A DNA stretch of 64,000 nucleotides, from positions 1,178,001 to 1,242,000 of the forward strand of contig NZ_CP141615.1 in the NCBI RefSeq assembly GCF_035593305.1, written 5' to 3'. Below are positions 28,629-37,288 of the stretch, piece after piece. Position 1 is the stretch's first letter, and every line of letters begins with the position of its first letter. This DNA is from Limnochorda sp. L945t (GTDB lineage: Bacteria > Bacillota > Limnochordia > Limnochordales > Geochordaceae). The position numbers were made by a program, and so were the translations under genes. Below the pieces are notes generated by a model, which saw only the letters and a program-made list of their open reading frames with translations, was not told where the DNA came from and made no database searches.

Positions 28629-29119
28629 GCGAGATCCAGGATGCCCACCGGCCTGCGCGATGCGTGGGGCCGGAGCCGTGGGCAAGCGGACCCGACGGCT
28701 TCGTGCTCGTCATGGCCGCGGCACCCGCCAACCTTGCCTTCGCGCGCTCCGTCGTGGCGGCGTTCGCAGCGCGGCTGCCCTTCACGCTGGAAGAGGTGGA
28801 GGACGTCAAGCTGGCCGTCTCCGAGATGGTGGCCAACGCGGTGGTCCACGCGTACCCCGGCGGCACCGGCCCGGTCTGGGTGGCCGGGCGGATCCGGGAC
28901 GGTGGGGTGGAGATCGTCGTCGAGGACCGGGGCGTGGGCATCGCCGACGTGGAAAAGGCACGGCGGGCCGGCTACAGCAGCCTGGGCGGCGATCACCTGG
29001 GCATCGGCTTTTCCGTGGCCGAGAGCTACGTGGACGTCCTCGAGGTGGATTCCTCCCCGGGAGAGGGTACCTGTGTCCGCCTCTTCAAGCGGCCGGCCCT
29101 CCAGGCTGCCCCGTCCTGA
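28625..29119 (+). CDS. spoIIAB: Anti-sigma F factor / SpoIIAA kinase SpoIIAB
   Basis: GHKL-fold ATPase that binds SigF and phosphorylates SpoIIAA. N box LAVSEMVANAVVHAY, G1 box VVEDRGVGIADVEKAR and G2 box HLGIGFSVAESYVDVLEV are all intact. 164 aa versus about 146 in Bacillus; the difference is an N-terminal extension before FVLVMAAAPANLAFARS. ATG in an ATGA overlap with spoIIAA. Its 3' end overlaps the likely sigF start. Confidence 0.93.
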   Translation: MSEIQDAHRPARCVGPEPWASGPDGFVLVMAAAPANLAFARSVVAAFAARLPFTLEEVEDVKLAVSEMVANAVVHAYPGGTGPVWVAGRIRDGGVEIVVEDRGVGIADVEKARRAGYSSLGGDHLGIGFSVAESYVDVLEVDSSPGEGTCVRLFKRPALQAAPS

Positions 29120-29780
29120 GTCTCATGCCCAACCCGGCGGCGGTCCCGCCCCGGGGGGCGCCGTCGATCCCACCGCCCACATGGGGCTGGCGGTCGCGGT
29201 GGCGCGTCGTTTCGACTGGGCGCCCGTGGAGCTGGAGGACCGGCTGCAGGCCGCGAGACTCGGTCTGGTGGAGGCGTCCCGGCGCTTCGACCCTGCCCTC
29301 GGGGTGAGCTTTGCCACCTACGCCGTTCCCCTGATGCTCGGCGAGGTGCGCCGGCTGGTCGAGAAGAGCCAGGCGGTGGCCGGCGTGCGGGGCGCCCGGG
29401 CACTGATGCGCCAGGCCGCTTTGGCCCAGCGGCGGCTCGAGGCAGAGCTGGGGCGGCCGGTCACGGTCCAGGAGGTCGCGCAGGCCCTCGGGGTCGAACC
29501 GGCAGAGCTCGCCGCAGCCGATGCGGCGCTGGCCCCGCCGGTGGAGCTGGAGGAGCCGCGCACCGCTCCATCGGACACGTGCAGCGACTGGAGCGAGCAT
29601 GCGGCGGTGCGCCAGGCCCTGGAGAAGCTCTCCCCCGAGTTGCGCCAGGTGGTGTGGCTGAGGTTCTTCCAGGGCTGGAGCCAGCAGGAGGTGGCAAGCG
29701 TGCTCGGGATTTCCCAGCCCGTCGTCTCCCGCCGGGAACGGCAGGCCCTGGCACTGCTGCGGCGCCAGCTCGAGCAGTGA
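29073..29780 (+). CDS. sigF: Forespore sigma factor SigF (SpoIIAC), divergent
   Basis: Sigma-70 family, third gene of spoIIA. Region 2 reads MGLAVAVARRFDW, LQAARLGLVEASRRFDPALG and FATYAVPLMLGEVRRLVE, the FSTYAVPMIIGE-like signature of SigF/SigG. Region 4 is LSPELRQVVWLRFFQGWSQQ plus a helix-turn-helix and RRERQALALLRRQLE. The N-terminus lacks most of region 1.2 and is shorter than Bacillus SigF (255 aa). No start sits after the spoIIAB stop before ATG 29181; GTG at 29073 inside spoIIAB has GGGAGAGGG five bases upstream and gives 235 aa. Start is uncertain; identity is secure from context. Confidence 0.85.
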   Translation: MSASSSGRPSRLPRPESHAQPGGGPAPGGAVDPTAHMGLAVAVARRFDWAPVELEDRLQAARLGLVEASRRFDPALGVSFATYAVPLMLGEVRRLVEKSQAVAGVRGARALMRQAALAQRRLEAELGRPVTVQEVAQALGVEPAELAAADAALAPPVELEEPRTAPSDTCSDWSEHAAVRQALEKLSPELRQVVWLRFFQGWSQQEVASVLGISQPVVSRRERQALALLRRQLEQ

Positions 29781-29980
29781 ACTCGACGCCCAATCGGCCC
29801 CAGTTGTGGCGCCAGTTGCCGGAAGGGTCGGCTCCCCCGCTTTCGAATTGGGCTCACGATGGCGGACGCCGGCCAACGTCCCCTCGTGATAGCACAGTGC
29901 GACGTAACGGACGCAGTACGGGAAAGCCATGACGTCTCATCCGGGATCCAACTTCGCCAGCGAGGGAGTGCAACAGATCG

Positions 29981-30568
29981 GTGACTCGCATCGAGGGGGA
30001 CCGAGTCGGCCTCCGGCCTGCCCGGCCTCAGGACGCACCGTACCTGCTCCAGTGGGCGCTCGATCCGGAGGTGGCGCGCCTGGCTCGGGGCGATTACCCC
30101 ACCACGTTGGAAGCAACCCTCGAGTGGCTGGAGCAAGGACGTAAGGATCGCTACCGCCAGCTGTTCATCATCGAAGGGCCCGACGGGAAGCCCATCGGCG
30201 ACATCGACCTCCACCACATCGCCTGGCGCAGCGGCGAGGCAGAGCTTCGCATCCGCATCGGGTTGCCACGCCTGTGGAACCAAGGCTTGGGGACCGACGC
30301 GGTGCGGGCCCTATTGCGCTACGCGTTCAGCGACCGCCACCTGCGACGCATCTACCTGCGGGTGCTGAGGAGCAACCCCCGGGCCATTCGCTGTTACGAG
30401 AAATCCGGTTTCCGCAAGGAGGGCCGGATGCAGGTGGTCGAGGAGGATGGAAGCGTCGACGAGCTTCTGCTGATGAGCGTGACGAAGGACCGGCTGCAAA
30501 GGATGCAAGAGTCCGGCCCGCCGCCGGCCCACTCGCATCACGCGCCGGCGACGGCACGGGCCCGGTAG
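29981..30568 (+). CDS. GNAT-family N-acetyltransferase
   Basis: 195-aa RimJ/RimL/SpeG-like acetyltransferase: N-terminal VGLRPARPQDAPYLLQWALD, the acetyl-CoA loop around LPRLWNQGLGTDAVRALLRY, and RVLRSNPRAIRCYEKSGF with the conserved N, Y and E. The substrate cannot be told from sequence (an amine, aminoglycoside or ribosomal N-terminus are all possible). A histidine/proline-rich tail follows residue 175. GTG start with GAGGGAG 12 bases upstream. The 200 bases between sigF and this gene contain no feature beyond a long-range GCCCAAT/ATTGGGC pair. Confidence 0.85.
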   Translation: MTRIEGDRVGLRPARPQDAPYLLQWALDPEVARLARGDYPTTLEATLEWLEQGRKDRYRQLFIIEGPDGKPIGDIDLHHIAWRSGEAELRIRIGLPRLWNQGLGTDAVRALLRYAFSDRHLRRIYLRVLRSNPRAIRCYEKSGFRKEGRMQVVEEDGSVDELLLMSVTKDRLQRMQESGPPPAHSHHAPATARAR

Positions 30569-30592
30569 GACCGGCTACGCTTCGGCGAAGAA

Positions 30593-30634
30593 GGAGACGG
30601 CCGCGTGCCGCCGGGTGGCGCCGGGGCCGTCTCC
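30593..30634 (+). other. Inverted repeat upstream of the ABC ATPase gene
   Basis: GGAGACGGCC (30593-30602) and GGCCGTCTCC (30625-30634) are a perfect 10-bp inverted repeat with a 22-nt GC-rich loop. A short T-run (GTTTTTC) comes only about 25 bases later, so this is an imperfect terminator for the GNAT gene or a regulatory structure of the next leader. Confidence 0.45.
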
Positions 30635-30749
30635 GCTCTCGCTTTCGAAGGGGGCTGTTTTTCGGGCCCGGGCCAAAACGGCGCAGGAGGCGGGCGGCAA
30701 GGAGCGAAAAAGAGCCGCCAAACGAGACGCACGGGTGGGGTAACGGTCC

Positions 30750-31529
30750 TTGCAGCCAGCGCCGAGTGACCTCGCGGAGAGTTCCCCGTCTTCGGTGCGA
30801 GAGCCCATCATCCTCGTCCGCGGAGTGCACAAGTGGTTCGGCTCCTTGCACGTCCTGCAAGGCGTCGACCTGGAGGTATACCCGGGGGAGGTGCTGGTCA
30901 TCATCGGCCCGAGCGGCTCGGGCAAGAGCACCTTGCTGCGCTGCATCAACCGGTTGGAGCCGATCCAGCAAGGCCGCATCGTGGTCGACCGCTACGACGT
31001 CAACGACCCCAAGACCCCCATCACCCGACTGCGCAGCGAGATCGGGATGGTCTTCCAGCAGTTCAACCTCTACCCGCACATGTCCGTGCTGGACAACATC
31101 ACGCTGGCCCCCATCCGGGTGCGGGGGATGAGCCCCGAGCAGGCCCGGGAGCGGGCGCTGTCCCTGCTGGCCAAGGTCGGCATCCCGGACAAGGCCGCCG
31201 CCTATCCCTCGCAGCTGTCCGGCGGCCAGCAGCAACGGGTGGCCATCGCCCGGGGGCTGGCGATGAACCCCAAGATCATGTTGTTCGACGAGCCCACCTC
31301 GGCCCTCGACCCCGAGATGATCAAGGAAGTCCTGGACGTGATGAAGGCCCTGGCCCGCGAAGGGATGACCATGGTGGTCGTCACCCACGAGATGGGCTTC
31401 GCCCGGGAGGCGGCCCACCGGGTGATCTTCATGGACGGAGGGCGGATCATCGAATCGGGGACGCCGGAGCAAATCTTCACCCGCCCCCGCGAGGCCCGGA
31501 CGAGGGGATTTCTGGAAAAGATCCTCTGA
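30750..31529 (+). CDS. Polar amino acid ABC transporter ATP-binding protein (GlnQ type)
   Basis: ATPase of a polar amino-acid uptake system. Walker [15 protein letters not shown]-loop [20 protein letters not shown], signature [13 protein letters not shown], Walker [15 protein letters not shown] and H-loop VTHEMGFA are intact; the KAxG-like FARE and GTPEQIF features match the GlnQ/HisP group. About 20 extra N-terminal residues if the TTG at 30750 is used; GTG at 30795 is an alternative. No permease or binding-protein gene is adjacent, so its partners must be encoded elsewhere. Confidence 0.9.
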   Translation: MQPAPSDLAESSPSSVREPIILVRGVHKWFGSLHVLQGVDLEVYPGEVLVIIGPSGSGKSTLLRCINRLEPIQQGRIVVDRYDVNDPKTPITRLRSEIGMVFQQFNLYPHMSVLDNITLAPIRVRGMSPEQARERALSLLAKVGIPDKAAAYPSQLSGGQQQRVAIARGLAMNPKIMLFDEPTSALDPEMIKEVLDVMKALAREGMTMVVVTHEMGFAREAAHRVIFMDGGRIIESGTPEQIFTRPREARTRGFLEKIL

Positions 31530-31722
31530 GGGGCGTCCCCGCGCCGTCCTCACCCTCGGTCATGGTGCAGCGGCTTCGAGATTTGTGGAAGAGTCCCGGG
31601 TCGTGTGGGTTCGCCGGGTGGATCCTGGGGCCTCTGGTAGGGATTCATGGCGGATCGTCGAAGACCCCACGCAGCATGCCGCTGCTACGCGCTCGACCCC
31701 GGCCGCGGGCGGAGGAGGCTCT

Positions 31723-32352
31723 ATGTACGCCGCAATCGTGGACATGCTGGTCAAGGGTGGACCGGTCATGGTCCCCCTCGGGATCGTTTCCGTGATGGCG
31801 GTGGCCATCAGTATCGAGCGCCTCTGGTATTTCGCCAAGCTCCGGCACGACGATGGCGACCACCTCATGGACGAGCTCCGGGTCCTGGTGCACGAGGGCC
31901 GCTTGCTCGAGGCCATGCAGAGCATCCGCAGGGTCAACGGCCCCACCGCGGCGGTCCTGGCCGAAGGGCTGGCCGCCTGGGATCGCCCCATCGAAGAGGT
32001 GCGGTCCCGGGTGGAGCGGGTGGGCCAGGACGAGGTGCTCAAGCTAGAGGCGCGCATGGCGTGGCTCGACGCCATCGTCACCGGCGCTCCCATGCTGGGG
32101 CTGTTGGGTACGGTGACGGGCATCATACGGAGCTTCCGTATCCTGGCCAACATGCAGGGCGTCGAGCCTACCGGTTTGAGCTCCGGCATCGCCGAGGCCC
32201 TCATCACCACGGCGGCGGGCCTCATCATCGCCATACCGGTGCTGTTCATCCACGTCTACCTTTCCAGCATCATCGACCAGCGCGTGGCCCAGCTCAACCG
32301 GACGACGGCCGAGCTCTTGCAGTTGCTCACGGAAGTCCGGGGAAGGAGCTGA
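31723..32352 (+). CDS. exbB: ExbB/TolQ/MotA-family proton channel protein
   Basis: Inner-membrane subunit of the proton-driven ExbB-ExbD-TonB motor. 209 aa with three membrane segments: VKGGPVMVPLGIVSVMAVAI at the N-terminus, GAPMLGLLGTVTGIIRSF (about 122-139) and GIAEALITTAAGLIIAIPVL (about 154-173), the last two carrying the conserved channel-lining TolQ/ExbB motifs. ATG at 31723 has GGAGGAGG four bases upstream. The 193 bases before it hold no clear promoter. Followed directly by exbD and tonB. Confidence 0.9.
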   Translation: MYAAIVDMLVKGGPVMVPLGIVSVMAVAISIERLWYFAKLRHDDGDHLMDELRVLVHEGRLLEAMQSIRRVNGPTAAVLAEGLAAWDRPIEEVRSRVERVGQDEVLKLEARMAWLDAIVTGAPMLGLLGTVTGIIRSFRILANMQGVEPTGLSSGIAEALITTAAGLIIAIPVLFIHVYLSSIIDQRVAQLNRTTAELLQLLTEVRGRS

Positions 32353-32361
32353 GCGACTGCC

Positions 32362-32784
32362 GTGGCCATCACGCGTACCCAGCGACACCGGCCCCGGGTC
32401 GAGATCATCAACATGGTCGACGTGATGTTCTTCCTGCTTTCGTTCTTCATGGTCTTCTCCACGTTGCGCGGCAATCCCGCGACCCTCGACCTGGACCTGC
32501 CCAGGGCCGTCACCGCCACCCGGGAAGCCGCCCCGGCTCTGGAGGTCACCATCGATCGTGCCGGCCGCTATTTCCTGGACGGGCGTCCCGTGGGCCTTGC
32601 CCAGATGGGGGTCCTGGTGGGGGATGCGATACGCCGGCACCCGGACCGCTTGGTGGTCGTCAAGGCCGATCGGGACGTCAAATACGACCTCGTGGTGCAG
32701 GGGATCGACGTGCTCCGCCGGGCGGGAGCCTACCGGCTCGGCCTTGCGGTGGAGCTGAAGCCCGCACCGTCGGCAGGTCGCTGA
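32362..32784 (+). CDS. exbD: ExbD/TolR-family biopolymer transport protein
   Basis: 140 aa: short basic cytoplasmic N-terminus, one membrane helix and a periplasmic domain. The helix INMVDVMFFLLSFFMVFST carries the essential protonatable Asp as D20. The periplasmic part (DRAGRYFLDGRPVGL, then VVVKADRDVKYDLVVQGIDV) is typical ExbD/TolR. GTG start nine bases after exbB. Partner for exbB and tonB flanking it. Confidence 0.9.
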   Translation: MAITRTQRHRPRVEIINMVDVMFFLLSFFMVFSTLRGNPATLDLDLPRAVTATREAAPALEVTIDRAGRYFLDGRPVGLAQMGVLVGDAIRRHPDRLVVVKADRDVKYDLVVQGIDVLRRAGAYRLGLAVELKPAPSAGR

Positions 32785-32825
32785 GCAGACGAGCCGGCTA
32801 CGTCTCGGAGAGGTGGGCATGCCCG

Positions 32826-33755
32826 ATGTCAGCCCACAGCGGGCTTTCACACGATCCGGGCCGGCTGGAGCCGTTCATCGGCATCTCGCTGGTACTGCAC
32901 GCCATCTTGCTGGCGCTCATCGCCCCGGCCCTGATGTCGGACGCGTTGACGGTCTCGATGGGGGAGGGGGCCGTCGTCAGGATCATCCCCGTTCCCGCCG
33001 GGCCGAGCGGTCACGGCGTGCTCAACAGGCCCGGTGCTCCCGGTACGGCGGGCGCCGCGCCGGCAAAGCCCAGGGCACCGGCGGCCGCCCAGGTGTATGC
33101 GGAGAAGCCCAAGCCCCCTACCCGTCCGCTGGGCACTACGGCCGCAAAGCCGCCCGGCAAGTCCGCCCCGGAGGTCGCTCAGGAGAAACCGCCCGTCAAG
33201 GGGCCGGTTCCTGCAGCCAAGCAGGTCCTCACGTCGGAGAGGAGCCCCAGCGTAGCCGCCGTGAGTGCGGCTCCAGCCCGCCCACGGGCAGGGTCGGACG
33301 AGCCGGGGCAGGTCGGCGAGGAGGGGACCCCTTCCCAGGGGCCCGTGACCCGTCCCGACAGCTCCGGCACCGGGGGCACCGGCAAGGGTGAGGCCCCTCC
33401 GGGTCCGCCGGTGGGAGATCCGACGGCCAGCCTGGTGGGCGAAGCGAGTCCTTCCCCTGTGTACCCCAAGAACGCCGTGACCTACGGCATGCAAGGCCGG
33501 GTGGTCCTGACGGTGACGGCCAACGCCGACGGGACCATCCGGGAGGTGACCGTGAAACAAAGCTCGGGTGCCCCGGCACTGGACGACTTTGCCAGGCGAT
33601 GGGTCATGGGGGAGTGGAAGCTGCTTCCTTCGAGCGGGCGCCGGGCTTACCAATTCGACGTGGCTTTCGACTTCGAGATGCCCGTGGACGCCCAGGGACG
33701 GGTGCAGCCGAAGGTCAGCTACCAGGTGCTGACTCCCCGGGTGACCTACCTGTGA
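32826..33755 (+). CDS. tonB: TonB-family energy transducer
   Basis: 309 aa. N-terminal membrane helix FIGISLVLHAILLALIAPAL, containing the SxxxH-like pattern SLVLH used by TonB/TolA to couple to ExbB-ExbD. A long Pro/Lys/Ala-rich linker (about 60-220) can span a periplasm. The C-terminal TonB_C domain reads PSPVYPKNAVTYGMQGRVVL, NADGTIREVTVKQSSGAPAL and a DDFARRWVMGEWKLLP segment. ATG at 32826, GGAGAGGTGG nine bases upstream. TonB normally opens outer-membrane receptors, so its presence beside spore genes argues for a diderm cell. Confidence 0.88.
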   Translation: MSAHSGLSHDPGRLEPFIGISLVLHAILLALIAPALMSDALTVSMGEGAVVRIIPVPAGPSGHGVLNRPGAPGTAGAAPAKPRAPAAAQVYAEKPKPPTRPLGTTAAKPPGKSAPEVAQEKPPVKGPVPAAKQVLTSERSPSVAAVSAAPARPRAGSDEPGQVGEEGTPSQGPVTRPDSSGTGGTGKGEAPPGPPVGDPTASLVGEASPSPVYPKNAVTYGMQGRVVLTVTANADGTIREVTVKQSSGAPALDDFARRWVMGEWKLLPSSGRRAYQFDVAFDFEMPVDAQGRVQPKVSYQVLTPRVTYL

Positions 33756-33790
33756 GCGCCGGGGTACTGGCGGGTGGAGTGGATACGCCC

Positions 33791-35938
33791 ATGCTGCGCA
33801 AGAAGCCCCGTCTCGTGACCTTGCTGGCCTTTCTGCCCTTCCTGGCCTTGCCGGCCCTGGTGGGGGGCCCCGTCGCTCGGGCCGCCGAAGCGCCGGCGAA
33901 ACCCAACCCGTCGCCGGGCGGCGTGGTACGGTTGTCCAACGAGTTCATCCAGGTGGTGGTCAACGCCTCGCCGGACGCCACCGGCCGGTTTTCGGTGAGC
34001 ACGACCGGGGGCAATCCGGATCGGGCCGACGACGACAACCGGCCGCTGATTTACGGCGGCGAGGAGCCGTGGACGTCGTTCACCACGGTACGGCTGGACG
34101 GCCAGAATTACGTTTTCGGGGGGGCCACCCACCTGCCGGCGGGGCGCGGGGGGCCCTTCGGCACCCGGGTGACGGCGCCCCGGCTGGTCGAGAACGGCCA
34201 GGGGATCGAGGCGGCCTGGCAGTTTCCCGGCCAGGTGGAGGTGATCCAGCGCCTGGGGATCACCCGGGGCCATACGACGGGTCTGCTCGACACGGTCCGG
34301 ATCGAGTACGTGCTGGTCAACCACGATCAACAGCCCCACACGGTCGGCCTGCGCATCGTCCTCGACACCATGGCGGGGAGCAACGACGGCGCGCCGTTCC
34401 GGGTGGGCGAACGGGCGGTCGAGTCGGATACCTCGCTCCAAGGGGTCGGCCGGTCGACGCCGGAGTTTTTCCAGGTCTTCGACTCCCTGAGCCGCCCGGC
34501 CGTGATCGCCCAGGGGACCCTGCGAGGCGGCGAGATCACGCCGCCGGACCGGGTCTACTTCACCAACTGGGGCGTGTTGCGGGAGAGCCTGTGGGACTTC
34601 GACTTCAAACCCGGGCGCACGTTCGAGCGTAAAGGGGAGTACGAGCTCGACAGCGCCGTGGCCCTTTTCTACGAGCCGCAGCCGCTGGCCGCCGGAGCCA
34701 GCCGGTCCATCGTGGTCTACTACGGCCTGGGCGGCATCAGCATAGCGCCGGGCCAGCTCGCGGTGGGCCTGTCGGGGCCCGAGACGGCGATCATCGGCCA
34801 GAACGAGCCGCTCACCATCGTCTCTTACGTCCAAAACACGGGGCGGGGCGATGCCCGGTCGGTGAAGATCCGCCTCGCGTTGCCCGACGGGCTCGAGCTT
34901 GCCCCCGGCGAGCAGGCGGAGCGCGATCTGGGCTCCATCGGCTCCGGAGCGACCAAGCAGGCCGTCTGGTCGGTACGGGTGACGGCTGGCGCTCCCACCG
35001 AGGTCACCTACTCGGCGAGGGCCGAGGCGACCAACGCCGAGCCCAACACGGCGCGCCGCACGATGCGGCTGGTCGCCCCCGCTCGGCTGTCGGTACGCCT
35101 GCGGGGGCCTGCCCGCATCGGCGTGGTCGATGGGCGCTGGGATCCTTCGCCCTTCGAGGTCGTGGGCAGCGTGACCAATGAGGGAGGCGTGGAGGCGTAC
35201 GGCGTCTCGGCCCAGCTGGTGACGATCTACGGCCTGCGCATCGCCCCGGGCGCCTCGGCCTGGCAGTACGTCGGGACGCTCCGCCCCGGAGAGACGGTGG
35301 ATCTGTCCTGGCTGGTGACTCCCACCGGCGTGAGCGGCAACGTGCCCTACTCGCTGAAGGTCGCGTACCAGGGAGCAGGCGAGCAGCCCGTGCCCACCAA
35401 CACGGTGGTCATCCCGCCGCTGCCCATCCAGATCCTGGTGAAGGGCGGGGCGGGATGGACCGGGCAGGGGCTCGCGGTGGGCAAAGCGTTCAACGTGGAG
35501 ATCCTGGCCCGCAACCTGCCGCCGTTCGCCCGGGGCCGGATCGACGTCGCTTTCGATCCTGCGGTGCTGCGGCTGGTAGCAGGGGCGCTTTCGGTCGACA
35601 GGGGCACGCTCTTCGTGGCGGGGGGAGAAGGCGCGCAGGAGGAGGGCGGTTCGAGCTTCACCGTGGAGGCGGCCGACAGCGAGGCCGGCCGGGTGACGGT
35701 ATCGGTGGCCGGCCCGAAGGGCGTGCCTGCAGGTCAGGCCGCGAGCCTCCTGGTGCTCCGGCTGGCGGTGAAGGGAGCCGGTGCCGGATCGGTGCGGATC
35801 CAGAGTGCGGAGTTCCGGGACGCGGCAGGGCAGGTCGTGTACCGTCTCGGCCCTCCGGGCCCGCTCCCGGAGCTCGAGGTGACCGCGACGGGAAAGGCCG
35901 CGCCTTTGGGAAAGGGCTCTTCTTCGAAGGGGCCCTGA
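33791..35938 (+). CDS. Secreted protein with CARDB-like and cohesin-like domains
   Basis: 715 aa with a signal peptide (MLRKKPRLVTLLAFLPFLAL onward, likely cut after ARAA near 33). Residues about 40-320 form a beta-rich unknown domain (LSNEFIQVVVNASPDATGRF; RIEYVLVNHDQQPHTVGLRI). About 322-430 and 435-550 look like CARDB/Ig-type adhesion domains (VSYVQNTGRGDARSVKIRLA). About 566-695 resembles a cohesin fold (FNVEILARNLPPFARGRIDV, FDPAVLRLVAGALSVDRG). No catalytic motif or membrane anchor is seen. Starts 35 bases after tonB; ATG 33791 is preferred, GTG 33779 possible. A surface or periplasmic binding role is inference. Confidence 0.7.
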   Translation: MLRKKPRLVTLLAFLPFLALPALVGGPVARAAEAPAKPNPSPGGVVRLSNEFIQVVVNASPDATGRFSVSTTGGNPDRADDDNRPLIYGGEEPWTSFTTVRLDGQNYVFGGATHLPAGRGGPFGTRVTAPRLVENGQGIEAAWQFPGQVEVIQRLGITRGHTTGLLDTVRIEYVLVNHDQQPHTVGLRIVLDTMAGSNDGAPFRVGERAVESDTSLQGVGRSTPEFFQVFDSLSRPAVIAQGTLRGGEITPPDRVYFTNWGVLRESLWDFDFKPGRTFERKGEYELDSAVALFYEPQPLAAGASRSIVVYYGLGGISIAPGQLAVGLSGPETAIIGQNEPLTIVSYVQNTGRGDARSVKIRLALPDGLELAPGEQAERDLGSIGSGATKQAVWSVRVTAGAPTEVTYSARAEATNAEPNTARRTMRLVAPARLSVRLRGPARIGVVDGRWDPSPFEVVGSVTNEGGVEAYGVSAQLVTIYGLRIAPGASAWQYVGTLRPGETVDLSWLVTPTGVSGNVPYSLKVAYQGAGEQPVPTNTVVIPPLPIQILVKGGAGWTGQGLAVGKAFNVEILARNLPPFARGRIDVAFDPAVLRLVAGALSVDRGTLFVAGGEGAQEEGGSSFTVEAADSEAGRVTVSVAGPKGVPAGQAASLLVLRLAVKGAGAGSVRIQSAEFRDAAGQVVYRLGPPGPLPELEVTATGKAAPLGKGSSSKGP

Positions 35939-35986
35939 AGCCCGAGCAGACGGACGACGTCAACGTGCGGAGGGACTGCACAAGCC

Positions 35987-37249
35987 ATGAAGGAAAGGCT
36001 CGCAAGCAACGCCCGACGTTGGGCCGCGATGGGGGCGGCCGGCCTCTTGGTCTTTGCCCTCGTCTGGGTCGCCCCGGCCCTCCCGGGCCAGGCGCAATCC
36101 TCGCAAGCACAGCCCGCCCCTGCGATCGCCGACGTGCCGCCCGACCATTGGGCCTATCGCGCGGTGATGACCCTGGTGCAGCGCGGGTATTTATCCCTCG
36201 AGGCCGGCCGCTTCGACGGCTCGCGGCCCGTGGACCGGTACACCCTGGCCGCCGTGGTGGCCCGGCTGCTACAGGACGTCGAGGGCGGCCAGGTGCGGCT
36301 CACCGGCGACGACCTCAGACTGGTGCGGCAGCTCACCGGAGAGTTCCGCCAGGAGCTTGCCCGCTGGCAGGATCAGCGGGTGCAGCTGTCGCAGCGGCTC
36401 GATGACCAGGCCCGCAACGTGGGGCGGATCGATGCCAAGCTCTCGGACGTGCTGTCGGAGTTTTCCAACCAGGCACGGGCAACGGAGGAAGCTCTCAAGG
36501 GCCTGCGCACCGTGACGTCCGACCTGGGCACCCAGGTGGCGTCCTTGAGCCAGGAGCTGGCCCAGCTGAAGCAAGATCTGGGCCAGGGGCGGGTCAGCGC
36601 CGAGGGCATGAGGCAGGCCCTGGTCACCCTCGAGTCGGGCACGGGCAAGCTCGAGGAGCGCATCAACGGGCTCAACCAGCAGCTCAACACCCTGGCCCAG
36701 CAGATGCAGTCTGCGGCCTCGAGCAAGGATGTCGAGAGCCTCAACGGCAAGCTCGCAAGCCTCAGCCGCGACATCGAGGCGGTACGGGGTTCCCTGGCCC
36801 AGCTGGTCAACTCTCTCACCCAAAGCGGTATCCAGCCGGAACAGGCCGGCGCGCTCATAGCCGCCCAGCAGGAAAACCTGAGGCGCCTGCAGGGCTCCCT
36901 CGAGCGGCTCGACCGGCTGGCAGCCGCGGTCCAGGCGCTGCAGCAGCAAGACGCCGCCCGCCAGAAGCAGCTGGCCGCGCTGCAGGCGCAGCTCGAGGAG
37001 TATCGCCAGCAGGCGCAGACCGCACAGCAGGCGCAGGCCAGGCTTCAAAAGGAAGTGGACGACCTGCGGGCGAATGTCGGCACCATGCGCCAGGCGATGG
37101 GTTCGCTGGTGCGGGAGGCGAGCCCCGCCCAGGGTGTCCCTGCCGGCCTGGCTCAAGAGGTGGAGCAGCTGCGCAATCAAAACCGCTGGCTGATGGGGGC
37201 CGCGCTGGCCGGCGTCGTTCTGGGCATCGCGGCCCTGATCAGCAAGTAG
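35987..37249 (+). CDS. SLH-domain coiled-coil protein with C-terminal membrane anchor (Omp-alpha-like tether)
   Basis: 420 aa. Signal peptide about 1-35 (LLVFALVWVAPALPGQAQ). One SLH domain about 45-92 (IADVPPDHWAYRAVMTLVQR, then a YTLAAVVARLL close) of the type that binds cell-wall polymer. Residues about 100-395 are heptad-rich, Gln/Leu/Ala-rich coiled coil. The protein ends in a hydrophobic helix, WLMGAALAGVVLGIAALISK. This SLH/coiled-coil/C-terminal anchor order matches Thermotoga Omp-alpha and related outer-membrane tethers. Roughly 295 coiled-coil residues could reach about 44 nm. The outer-membrane location is inference; an inner-membrane anchor is not excluded. Confidence 0.8.
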   Translation: MKERLASNARRWAAMGAAGLLVFALVWVAPALPGQAQSSQAQPAPAIADVPPDHWAYRAVMTLVQRGYLSLEAGRFDGSRPVDRYTLAAVVARLLQDVEGGQVRLTGDDLRLVRQLTGEFRQELARWQDQRVQLSQRLDDQARNVGRIDAKLSDVLSEFSNQARATEEALKGLRTVTSDLGTQVASLSQELAQLKQDLGQGRVSAEGMRQALVTLESGTGKLEERINGLNQQLNTLAQQMQSAASSKDVESLNGKLASLSRDIEAVRGSLAQLVNSLTQSGIQPEQAGALIAAQQENLRRLQGSLERLDRLAAAVQALQQQDAARQKQLAALQAQLEEYRQQAQTAQQAQARLQKEVDDLRANVGTMRQAMGSLVREASPAQGVPAGLAQEVEQLRNQNRWLMGAALAGVVLGIAALISK

Positions 37250-37288
37250 GCGTGGCGGGCGGCCCTCCGGCCGGGACGGGAGCGGCGG

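Noticed and set aside
29126-29317. ATG at 29126 as the sigF start
   Set aside because: It is in a different frame from the sigma region 2 and 4 sequence and would need a frameshift; it also lacks a ribosome site.
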